Positions 57,194-64,000 of a stretch of 64,000 nt of DNA are shown piece after piece (the first letter of the stretch is position 1; each line of letters begins with the position of its first letter). The notes under the pieces are model-generated. The model had not been told where the DNA came from. It made no database searches and saw only the letters and a list, made by a program, of their open reading frames with translations. Location of the stretch: contig NC_011886.1 of the NCBI RefSeq assembly GCF_000022025.1, forward strand, positions 3,637,209 through 3,701,208. The letters are read 5' to 3'. Source of the stretch: Pseudarthrobacter chlorophenolicus A6. Lineage in GTDB: Bacteria > Actinomycetota > Actinomycetes > Actinomycetales > Micrococcaceae. Position numbers and translations under genes: made by a program.

Positions 57194-58020
57194 CGCGCTG
57201 CGGGCTCTACCGCCCGGTCCTTCGGCGCGCGCGGCTTCGTCTGCCTCGCCTTCGGGCGGCGCTTCCGCCGCCGCCTGCGTTGGCCGGGGATGACAAACGG
57301 CGGCCGGGGCGCACCCAGCCTCGGCCCCGTCCAATACCGCCCACCGATCAGGATGCCGGCCAGGGCACCGTACGCCCACGCGTGCGGCAGTCCCATCTGG
57401 CCGGTGGCTCCACCAATGAAGATCAGAGCAAAGTAGACGACGGGAATCACCAGCAGGAGCCCGTTCCGGATGCCAAGGGGCGGCGGGAACCGGAAAAGCG
57501 CCCACCCCGCCAAGGTTGCGGCGGCGAGGACCGTGACGCCGGCCAGTTTCGGTGAGAGCAGCAACAATTGCCACGCTCCTACCGCCAAGAGCAGCACCGC
57601 ACATGCGGCATTGATGAGCGCGAGCCGCCATCCGCCGTCGTACGTACCGTCTTCCCTCAGGACGCGCTTGCGAGGCCGGAACTCTGCGCCCGTCCCCCGC
57701 CCGGACCAGGTGTGGCCGCCGATAATGCCGCCCACCAGGAACCCGACGAACCAGGGCGCCGCCGCCGGGATGGCCAGCCTGTCCGCCACGTCGACGGAAA
57801 TCAGGGTGAAGTAGTTCAGCAGGAGGGTCCACTGCATCACGCCGAACGCCCTGGCAGACTGCGGGACCACGCGGTACATGACGAACGCGTACACCGCACC
57901 GATCGAGAGGAACGGCAGGGTCTGCAGAATCCTGCCGCCGGCCAGCCACGCGAACACTCCGAGCAACACAGCGATCAGGGTGCCGTAGAAAATCCGCCCG
58001 GCCCACACGTCATTTTTCAA
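57190..58020 (-). CDS. Multi-pass membrane protein, unknown function
   Basis: About 276-residue integral membrane protein with roughly seven helices (for example VWAGRIFYGTLIAVLLGVFAWLAGG, AFVMYRVVPQSARAFGVMQWTLLLNYF, APWFVGFLVGGIIGGHTW, MGLPHAWAYGALAGILIGG) and a very basic C-terminal tail (QRRRRRKRRPKARQTK). I recognise no family; rhomboid-like or YwiC-like proteins are conceivable. TTG 58020 has AAGGA five bases upstream; GTG 58038 is an alternative. Confidence 0.6.
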   Translation of the reverse strand: MKNDVWAGRIFYGTLIAVLLGVFAWLAGGRILQTLPFLSIGAVYAFVMYRVVPQSARAFGVMQWTLLLNYFTLISVDVADRLAIPAAAPWFVGFLVGGIIGGHTWSGRGTGAEFRPRKRVLREDGTYDGGWRLALINAACAVLLLAVGAWQLLLLSPKLAGVTVLAAATLAGWALFRFPPPLGIRNGLLLVIPVVYFALIFIGGATGQMGLPHAWAYGALAGILIGGRYWTGPRLGAPRPPFVIPGQRRRRRKRRPKARQTKPRAPKDRAVEPAAR

Positions 58021-58057
58021 TAAGTCCTTAACCCCCACAGGTCCAAGGGTAGGCGAC

Positions 58058-58996
58058 CTAAAGGTAGTCGCCGGCCCGTTCGCGGGCGATCTCCAGCAGC
58101 GTGGTCTGGAAAGCCACTTCGGCCGGGGCGTAGACCTTGTCCTGGCGCTGGGCCAGCAGGACGCGGCGCAGCGGCGCTTCGTCGCCGAGGCTGAGCACGC
58201 GGACGTCAGGGTGTTGGAGGGCGACGGCGGTTTTGGGCACCATGGCCACGCCCATTCCCACACTCACCATGGCCTGGGCTTCCTGGTAGTCGTTGGCGAG
58301 GAAGCCGATGGTGGGTTCGAACCCGGCGTCGTGTGCGGAACGCTGCAGGACCTCCACCACCGGGTGTGCCTCCGCACGGACAATCCAGGACTCGTTGCGC
58401 AGGTCCTCCATGCCCACCTGATCCTGCTCGGCGAGCGGGTGGCTGGCCGCCACCAGGATGACGGTGCTTTCGCGGAACACCTCGGTGACCCGGATGGAAT
58501 CGTTCTGGAACCTGTTCCACGGGTAGTCCCACAACAGGCAGAGCCCCGTCACACCGGACTGCAGATCCGCCACCAGCTCGTCGAAGCGGGCGCTGCGCAG
58601 CGACAGGCTGATGGCCGGGTACCGCTTCTTGAAGGCACGGATGACGATGGGCAGGAAGGATCCAGCGAGCGTAGGGAAGGTGCCTACGGTCAGGGCTCCC
58701 CGCTTGAGCCCGGCGATCTGGTCCAAGTCTGACTGTGCCGCCTTCATCTGCCGGAGGATCTGGCGCGCGTGCCCGGCCAGCACCTGGCCCGCCTCGGTGG
58801 GCACCACCCCGCGGGAGCGGCGGGTCAGGAGCGGCTGCCCCACTTCCTGCTCCAGCTTGCGCAGCTGCTGGGACACGGCGGACGGCGAATACATCATCAA
58901 ATCCGCCGCAGCAGTGATGGATCCCTGCTCCACTACCTCCAGGAGCACCGCCAGGCGGCGCATATCGAAAAGCTGCGCATCGTCGTCGTGAAGCAT
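58058..58996 (-). CDS. LysR family regulator of the PrpF-MatC genes
   Basis: 312-aa LysR-type regulator: HTH RLAVLLEVVEQGSITAAADLMMYSPSAVSQQLRKLEQEVGQPLLTRRSRGVVPTEAGQVLAGH near residues 13-75 and an effector domain with LTVGTFPTLAGSFLPIVIRAFKKRYPAISLSL and a C-terminal VSVGMGVAMVPKTAVAL. AAGGGG precedes ATG 58996. It is divergent from the PrpF gene, with a perfect T-N11-A operator in between, so it is their probable regulator, responding to a dicarboxylate or tricarboxylate. Confidence 0.88.
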   Translation of the reverse strand: MLHDDDAQLFDMRRLAVLLEVVEQGSITAAADLMMYSPSAVSQQLRKLEQEVGQPLLTRRSRGVVPTEAGQVLAGHARQILRQMKAAQSDLDQIAGLKRGALTVGTFPTLAGSFLPIVIRAFKKRYPAISLSLRSARFDELVADLQSGVTGLCLLWDYPWNRFQNDSIRVTEVFRESTVILVAASHPLAEQDQVGMEDLRNESWIVRAEAHPVVEVLQRSAHDAGFEPTIGFLANDYQEAQAMVSVGMGVAMVPKTAVALQHPDVRVLSLGDEAPLRRVLLAQRQDKVYAPAEVAFQTTLLEIARERAGDYL

Positions 58997-59142
58997 TGCT
59001 TTACCCCTTGCCGGAAATGGTTCAAACGGTTCATGCGGACCTGCATCCCAGCGATGGCAACAGCCCCTACGGCAGCTTGAGCGGCCGGTAACCAATGCTG
59101 AGAGTCTGCGAGCGCAGTGATTGAAGCAATGCTACATCCCCC

Positions 59143-59155
59143 TTCAATTATTGAA
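59143..59155. promoter_or_regulatory. LysR operator, T-N11-A palindrome
   Basis: TTCAATTATTGAA is a perfect odd-centred 13-bp palindrome matching the LysR T-N11-A consensus, located in the divergent region between the LysR and PrpF genes. A second weaker repeat (ATTG-N3-CAAT, 59120-59130) lies 20 bp away and may be an auxiliary site. Confidence 0.7.
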
Positions 59156-59238
59156 CATTGTCTTAAGTTGTGATCCGGATCAATCTTTTATCAGGGCCCC
59201 TCGCAATAACCGAGGCAATGAGGAGATGTGAAAGACCA

Positions 59239-60366
59239 ATGAAGATCGAAGCAGAGTGGATGCGCGGAGGCACCAGCAAATGCTGGGTGTTCGAAGCCGG
59301 CCATCTGGGCGAAGGCAACAGCCTGGACTCGCTGCTCCCCCGTGTATTCGGCAGCCCGGACTCGCGGCAGATCGACGGCGTGGGCGGAGCAACCTCAACC
59401 ACCAGCAAGGCCATGATCCTGCACCGTCCCGACGACGAGGGAATCGACGTCGACTTCACGTTCGCCCAGGTGGGCATTGAAGAGGCGGCAGTGGACTGGG
59501 GCAGCAACTGCGGCAACTGCTCGGCAGTGGTGGGGCTCTACGCCATCGAAAAAGGATGGGTGGTGCCCACCGGCGACGTCACCAGGATCGTCACCCGCAA
59601 CACCAACACCGGCCAGGTCATCATCCAGCGGGTAGCCACCCCCGCCGGCGCCCTGCCAATCGTCCCCGACGCGCAGATGCCGGGCGTCCCGTTCCCCGGC
59701 TACCGCGTGGGGCTCGGCTTCCAGGACCCCGCCGGAAAGACCACCGGCGCGCTGCTGCCCACCGGTTCCGCAACGGACACCATCACCGCCGGCGGAACCC
59801 GCTGGACAGTGTCCATGGTGGACGCCGGCGCCCCCGTGGTGATCGTCCGCGCCGAGGACCTCGGCCTGGACCCGGCCCGCTACGAAAACTGGCAGGCCGG
59901 CGTCGAACTTCAACTCGACACGCTGGACCAGATCCGGCGCCAGGCAGCCGTCCGCATGGGCCTGGCCCCCACCACCGCCCAGGCGGCCCGGGCCATCCCG
60001 AAGCTTGCCATCGCCGCCTTCCCGGTAGCCGACCAGGCACAACCAACAGATGGCAGCGACATCAACGTCATGATGCTCTCGATGGGCCGGCCCCACCCGG
60101 CGCTGGCCATCACCGGCAGCATCGCCCTGACGCTGGCGGCCCGCACCCCGGGAACCGTCCTGCACCACATGACCGGCGGCACGCAGTGTGCCGCGCTGAA
60201 GCTGCGGACCCCCGCCGGGGTCCTCGAGACCTGGACCGAAGAGAAGGACGGCGCCGTGATTGTCGGCGTCGACCGCACGGCCCGGACCATCGCCACCACC
60301 GTGATCCACCTCCCGGAGGCCCTCGGCAACGCTGCCGAGGAGGCCCTCGCGGGAGCCACTCGATGA
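59239..60366 (+). CDS. PrpF family isomerase/racemase-like protein
   Basis: 375-aa PrpF-fold protein related to 4-oxalomesaconate tautomerase, methylitaconate isomerase and aconitate isomerases. Family segments: MRGGTSKCWVFEAGHLGE, IDGVGGATSTTSKAMIL, DWGSNCGNCSAVVGLYAIEKGWV, LLPTGSATDTIT, and HHMTGGTQCAALKLRTPAG. Cys residues in GNCSAVVG and TQCAAL are in the two catalytic half-sites that face each other in the diaminopimelate epimerase-like fold. Substrate is inferred as a dicarboxylate or tricarboxylate from the neighbouring MatC transporter. GAGGAGATGTG precedes ATG 59239. Confidence 0.87.
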   Translation: MKIEAEWMRGGTSKCWVFEAGHLGEGNSLDSLLPRVFGSPDSRQIDGVGGATSTTSKAMILHRPDDEGIDVDFTFAQVGIEEAAVDWGSNCGNCSAVVGLYAIEKGWVVPTGDVTRIVTRNTNTGQVIIQRVATPAGALPIVPDAQMPGVPFPGYRVGLGFQDPAGKTTGALLPTGSATDTITAGGTRWTVSMVDAGAPVVIVRAEDLGLDPARYENWQAGVELQLDTLDQIRRQAAVRMGLAPTTAQAARAIPKLAIAAFPVADQAQPTDGSDINVMMLSMGRPHPALAITGSIALTLAARTPGTVLHHMTGGTQCAALKLRTPAGVLETWTEEKDGAVIVGVDRTARTIATTVIHLPEALGNAAEEALAGATR

Positions 60367-60378
60367 GGAGTACCTGCC

Positions 60379-61836
60379 ATGACTAACACTGTTCAACAGC
60401 CCAACCGCACCGCAAAGGAAACTCCGGAACAGGAGTCCCCGGAACAGCGGTCCCCGCGCAACAACCGCCGCCGCCGTATCCTGCTGGTGTCGGTGGTCGG
60501 CATCGCCCTCCTTGGTGTGCTTGCCCTCGTCCTGGCGGGGGGCGTCTTCAACCAGGCGCCCACCGGGGAATCGGAGCACAGCATGACCGCGGTACAGATC
60601 ATCCCGCTCATCATCCTGGTGGTGATGTTCGTGGTGGCCACCAAGTGGCCGCTGAACATCGGCGTGATGGGGCTGGTGGCCTCCTTCGGCGTTGGCTATT
60701 TCATGCTGGGCATGGATGACAAGGAAATCCTCGCGGACTTCCCCGCCAACATCGTCATCACCATCATCGGCGTGACCTACTTCTTCAGCATGGCGCAGCG
60801 CAACGGCACCATCGACATCATCGTCCAGACCTGCGTCCGCCTGGTCCGGGGCAAGACGCTCCTGCTCCCGTGGGTGTTCTTCCTGATGGCCGCAGCCCTG
60901 ACCGCGCTTGGCACTTTCTCCCCCGCCGCCGTCGCTCTCCTGGCACCGGCCGCCATCGGCCTGGCCTATGAGTCCCGCATCCACCCCGTCCTGATGGGCG
61001 CGTTCATCATCAACGGCGCCCACGCCGGCGGCTTCTCCCCGCTGTCCGTGGCCGGCGTGCTGGTGCATGACATCGCCGTCAAGAACGGCTTCCCCATCTC
61101 GCAGGGCTCACTGTTCATCGCAAGCTTCGCCATCAACCTCATCCTGTCCGCCCTGACCGTGGTCCTCTTCGGCCTGCTGGGCAAGCTGCGCGACGGCGAC
61201 GGCGTGCACGGAGACCTTGAGACTCCCGCCATGGGCCGCCCGCACGGCCAGCAGGTCCTCACCCTGGCGCTCATCGGCGCCCTGCTGGTCTGCGCCCTCG
61301 GCTTCCACATGCCCATCGGCTTCGTGGCCCTCAGCGCCGGGCTTCTCCTGGCGTTCGTCAACATCAAGGAGCACAAGACCTTCATCGGCGGCATCTCCTG
61401 GTCCACCGTGCTGCTGGTGGCTGGCATGATCACCTACATCTCCCTCCTGCAGCACGTTGGCGTCATCGACACCCTCGCCGATATGGCGCTGGCCCTGGGC
61501 GCACCGCTGCTGGTGGCACTGGTCCTCTGCTACGTCATCGGCGTCGGCTCGGCCTTTGCCAGCTCGACGGCGCTGCTCACCGCGTTCATCCCACTGGCGG
61601 GGCCGCTGCTGGCCAGCAGCACGCTGAGCTCCTCCGGCACGGTGGCCGCACTCGCCATCGCCGCCACCGTGGTGGACGTTTCCCCGTTCTCCACCGACGG
61701 CGCCCTGGTGGTGGCCAACGCCCGGGAAGACGACCGGCAGCGTGTCTACAAGCAGCTCATGATGTGCGCCGGCGGCGTGGTCCTCATCGCCCCCGCACTG
61801 GCCTGGGCACTGCTGGTTCCCACCGGCATCATGTAA
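60379..61836 (+). CDS. MatC/UIT-type dicarboxylate transporter
   Basis: 485-aa secondary transporter with about 11 helices. The MatC N-terminal domain is visible (GVGYFMLGMDDKEILADFPANIVITIIGVTYFF) after a hydrophilic 35-residue tail, and two symmetrical halves carry LLAPAAIGLAYESRIHPVLMGAFIINGAHAGGFSPLSVAGVLVHDIA and VDVSPFSTDGALVVANA, matching dicarboxylate carriers such as MatC and SLC13-related proteins. It follows PrpF at 12 nt and ends at a perfect terminator, so PrpF and this form a two-gene operon for dicarboxylate use. Confidence 0.87.
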   Translation: MTNTVQQPNRTAKETPEQESPEQRSPRNNRRRRILLVSVVGIALLGVLALVLAGGVFNQAPTGESEHSMTAVQIIPLIILVVMFVVATKWPLNIGVMGLVASFGVGYFMLGMDDKEILADFPANIVITIIGVTYFFSMAQRNGTIDIIVQTCVRLVRGKTLLLPWVFFLMAAALTALGTFSPAAVALLAPAAIGLAYESRIHPVLMGAFIINGAHAGGFSPLSVAGVLVHDIAVKNGFPISQGSLFIASFAINLILSALTVVLFGLLGKLRDGDGVHGDLETPAMGRPHGQQVLTLALIGALLVCALGFHMPIGFVALSAGLLLAFVNIKEHKTFIGGISWSTVLLVAGMITYISLLQHVGVIDTLADMALALGAPLLVALVLCYVIGVGSAFASSTALLTAFIPLAGPLLASSTLSSSGTVAALAIAATVVDVSPFSTDGALVVANAREDDRQRVYKQLMMCAGGVVLIAPALAWALLVPTGIM

Positions 61837-61914
61837 GCCCGGGTGCCGCTCCCGCACTCCCTTCGCAACAGGAACCCCGAAAGTCGGGCGCAGGAGCGTG
61901 CATCCGTTTGAGTC

Positions 61915-61948
61915 AAAAGGCAGGACCCGCCACGGGTCCTGCCTTTTG
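61915..61948. terminator. Rho-independent terminator after the transporter gene
   Basis: Perfect stem AAAAGGCAGGACCCG / CGGGTCCTGCCTTTT with a 4-nt loop (CCAC-like), flanked by A and T runs. It ends the PrpF-MatC operon. Confidence 0.9.
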
Positions 61949-62160
61949 GCATGGGCGCAGTCCTGGCGTCCCCGCAGTTCTAGCGTCCCCGCAGCCCTCA
62001 TGTGTGCGCGGTCGCACACCCTACCCACCCCGGCTCCGCCATCCCCGGTCAGTAGAGTTGCAGGGCACACAAAGCACCGAACAGACCGATACGACACACG
62101 ATGAGCGTCCGAAACAGCAGTCTGAACGTTGCAGAGGGCGCAAAAGGGGAAATTGGGGAC

Positions 62161-64000
62161 ATGTCCGCCACACCAGGCACAAGGACCATCAGCAAACCAC
62201 CAGGGCAGCCGCCCGAGGCCGTGAACGAGCCGGACGGGAAAGGCGCGGGGCGGCCACCCGGGGCCGCCAACCACAGGGTCACGCCATGGGTCTTCTGGCC
62301 CGCAGCAGGCATTATCTTCCTGTTTGTCCTGTTCGCCACGATCTTCCCGGCAGCGGCCACGGATCTGTTCGGCAGCATCCAGGGCAACGTCATCAAGTGG
62401 TTTGGCTGGTACTACGTGGCGGCCATTGCCGTGTTCGTGGCGTTTGCCCTGTGGATCGGCCTGAGCCGTTACGGCGACATCAAGCTGGGCAAGGACGAGG
62501 ACGAACCCGAGTTCTCGGTGATGTCCTGGTTCGCGCTCCTGTTCGCTGCAGGGATGGGCATCGGCCTCGTCTTCTTCGGGGTGGCAGAGCCGCTGAACCA
62601 CTTCGCCGCTCCACGTCCGGGCCTGGAGGGTTCGCCGCTCGTGCTCGCGCAGCAGGCCATGACGCAGACTTATCTGCACTGGGGCCTGCACGCCTGGGCC
62701 ATCTACGTGGTGGTGGGCGTGTCCATCGCGTACGCGGTGCACCGGCGGAACCGCCCCATCTCCATCCGCTGGACACTTGAACCCCTGCTGGGCCGGCGGC
62801 GGGTTGCCGGCGCCTGGGGCAACCTCATTGACGTGGTGGCCCTGGTGGGAACCCTGTTCGGCGTGGCCACGTCCCTGGGCCTCGGGGTGCTGCAGATCTC
62901 GTCCGGCCTGGAACAGGCCAACATCGTCCAGGCCACCACCATGACGCAGATCGGCCTGATCCTCTGCATCATCACCCTGACCATCGTTTCGGTGGTGTCC
63001 GGCGTGGGCAAGGGCATGAAGTGGCTGTCCAACACCAACCTGATCCTGGCCGGGCTGCTGATGCTGGTGGTGCTGTTCACCGGCCCCACGCTGTTCCTGC
63101 TGCGTGAGTTCGTCCAGTCCATCGGGCACTACCTGCAGAACGTGGTTGGCCTGACCTTCAACACCTTGGCCTTTTCCGGCGCCGAAGGTGAAGCCTGGCA
63201 GGCCGCCTGGACCACCTTCTACTGGGGCTGGTGGATCTCCTGGGCCCCGTTCGTGGGCATCTTCATCGCCCGCATCTCGAAGGGCCGCACGGTCCGGCAG
63301 TTCGTGGCCGGCGTCCTGCTGGTACCAACAACAGTGGGCTTCCTGTGGTTCTCCGTGCTGGGCGGAGCGGCGATCCACCGCGAACTCTTCGGCTCCGGCG
63401 GCCTGATCAGCGATGACGGCACGGTGGACACCGAGGGAGCATTGTTCAACCTGTTGGGCAGCCTCCCCGGCGGAACCATCCTCACTGTTGGCGCCATCCT
63501 GCTGATTGCCATCTTCTTCATCACCTCAGCAGACTCCGGGGCCCTGGTAATGGGCATGATTTCCACGGGTGGCGATGTAGAGCCCAAAAACTGGTTGCGC
63601 ATTTTCTGGGCGCTGGCGTCTGCGGCTGTTGCCATTGCCCTGCTCCTGGCGAACGGCCTGCAGGCCATCCAGACCGCGGCGATCCTGACGGCGGTGCCGT
63701 TCAGTGTGGTCATCATCCTCATGTGCATCTCCACGGCCAAGGCCTTCCACCTGGAGCACGCCACCCTGATGCGTGCGCAGCGGAAGTTAGGCCGCGACCA
63801 GATGACCGCCCACGTGACCGAACACGTCACCGAGCATGTGCAGGAGACCATGGCCGACTCGGTCCAGGAGCACTACCAGGAGCACCTGGCAGACCAGGTC
63901 CAGGACCAGATCAGCGAAGCAGTGGAGGCCCAGCTGAGCGAGCGGGCGGCCACAGAGGCTTCCGCAACCGATGCACCGGCCGGCGAACCCGCCGCAGGGC
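62161..64000 (+). CDS. BCCT-family betaine/carnitine/choline transporter (3' end outside window)
   Basis: About 613 residues visible; no stop before the window end. Twelve helices follow a hydrophilic 40-residue N-terminus. The BCCT signature is present in WTTFYWGWWISWAPFVGIFIARISKGRTVRQF, and earlier FAAGMGIGLVFFGVAEPLNHF and the aromatic betaine-binding region. An earlier ATG at 62101 is in frame, but the GGGGA just before 62161 favours the later start. The tail past residue 545 is Glu/Gln/His-rich (HVTEHVTEHVQETMADSVQEHYQEHL) and probably cytoplasmic and helical, which may sense ionic strength as in BetP. Substrate: a quaternary amine osmolyte. Confidence 0.88.
   Translation, partial: MSATPGTRTISKPPGQPPEAVNEPDGKGAGRPPGAANHRVTPWVFWPAAGIIFLFVLFATIFPAAATDLFGSIQGNVIKWFGWYYVAAIAVFVAFALWIGLSRYGDIKLGKDEDEPEFSVMSWFALLFAAGMGIGLVFFGVAEPLNHFAAPRPGLEGSPLVLAQQAMTQTYLHWGLHAWAIYVVVGVSIAYAVHRRNRPISIRWTLEPLLGRRRVAGAWGNLIDVVALVGTLFGVATSLGLGVLQISSGLEQANIVQATTMTQIGLILCIITLTIVSVVSGVGKGMKWLSNTNLILAGLLMLVVLFTGPTLFLLREFVQSIGHYLQNVVGLTFNTLAFSGAEGEAWQAAWTTFYWGWWISWAPFVGIFIARISKGRTVRQFVAGVLLVPTTVGFLWFSVLGGAAIHRELFGSGGLISDDGTVDTEGALFNLLGSLPGGTILTVGAILLIAIFFITSADSGALVMGMISTGGDVEPKNWLRIFWALASAAVAIALLLANGLQAIQTAAILTAVPFSVVIILMCISTAKAFHLEHATLMRAQRKLGRDQMTAHVTEHVTEHVQETMADSVQEHYQEHLADQVQDQISEAVEAQLSERAATEASATDAPAGEPAAG

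Noticed and set aside
61108..63378. 756-aa ORF on the minus strand
   Set aside because: Antisense shadow of the MatC and BCCT genes; Gly/His/Asp-rich composition without a domain, caused by high GC third positions.
1..64000. CRISPR arrays, tRNA, rRNA, insertion sequences or prophage genes
   Set aside because: I looked for repeat-spacer patterns, CCA-ended cloverleafs and transposase or integrase motifs and saw none.

Overview
The window comes from the chromosome of a high-GC Gram-positive actinobacterium, most likely Arthrobacter or Pseudarthrobacter or a close relative. The evidence is the strong GC bias at third codon positions, ATGA/TGATG-coupled operons, GTG/TTG starts, leaderless promoters, Tat-type lipoprotein signals, a DUF222-HNH protein and the soil-type catabolic content (creatinase, PucR, IclR, BCCT, MHS and MatC transporters). 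No rRNA, tRNA, CRISPR array, phage or transposase was seen.

Layout. 1-811: 5' part of a lipoprotein PQQ-type sugar dehydrogenase. 1.1-8.0 kb: a sulfonate/sulfone-type operon (substrate-binding lipoprotein, permease, ATPase, two NtaA/DszA-family flavin monooxygenases, aldo/keto reductase), preceded by a 34-codon ORF with a Cys-Cys pair and a hairpin that look like a cysteine attenuator. 8.0-12.2 kb: UspA-like protein, NepI-like efflux protein, DUF817 and MpaB-like proteins, and an Hpt-like protein without its phospho-accepting histidine. 12.4-15.4 kb: a block of different composition (GNAT, NTF2-like, PAS-ANTAR, two small membrane proteins, one frameshifted). 15.5-19.9 kb: polysaccharide deacetylase/PuuE-like protein and NCS1 permease divergent from a PucR regulator. 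19.9-22.8 kb: Tat-exported class A beta-lactamase divergent from a LysR gene coupled to a second, cytoplasmic beta-lactamase-like protein.

22.8-26.6 kb: creatine operon (MHS transporter, creatinase, IclR) with two copies of a 17-bp operator flanking the promoter. 27.1-36.2 kb: a long minus-strand operon (MHS-type transporter, FAD oxidoreductase, CaiB CoA-transferase, enoyl-CoA hydratase, DapA-like lyase, SDR, aldehyde dehydrogenase) under an XRE-cupin regulator; its substrate is unknown. 36.2-48.3 kb: housekeeping and small genes, including an ArsR/CDF metal efflux pair, a Na+/H+ antiporter fused to a UBP zinc finger, a tandemly duplicated module of small membrane protein and VOC protein with four leaderless promoters, GPP34, GrpB-like, and a frameshifted DUF222-HNH gene. 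48.6-49.9 kb: patatin-like phospholipase with a short upstream ORF. 50.1-56.5 kb: RpiR regulator, beta-hydroxyacid dehydrogenase, aldehyde dehydrogenase (15-C tract in its leader), M20 amidohydrolase and DUF3100 membrane protein, a coherent amide-catabolism locus. 56.6-64 kb: flavodoxin-like protein, membrane protein, LysR divergent from PrpF-MatC, and the 5' part of a BCCT betaine/choline transporter.

The best candidates for undescribed biology are the RpiR-DUF3100 locus, the seven-gene CoA-dependent operon, the LysR/cytoplasmic beta-lactamase pair, the duplicated membrane-protein/VOC module and the cysteine-type leader. All functional assignments are from reading motifs; no database search was possible.
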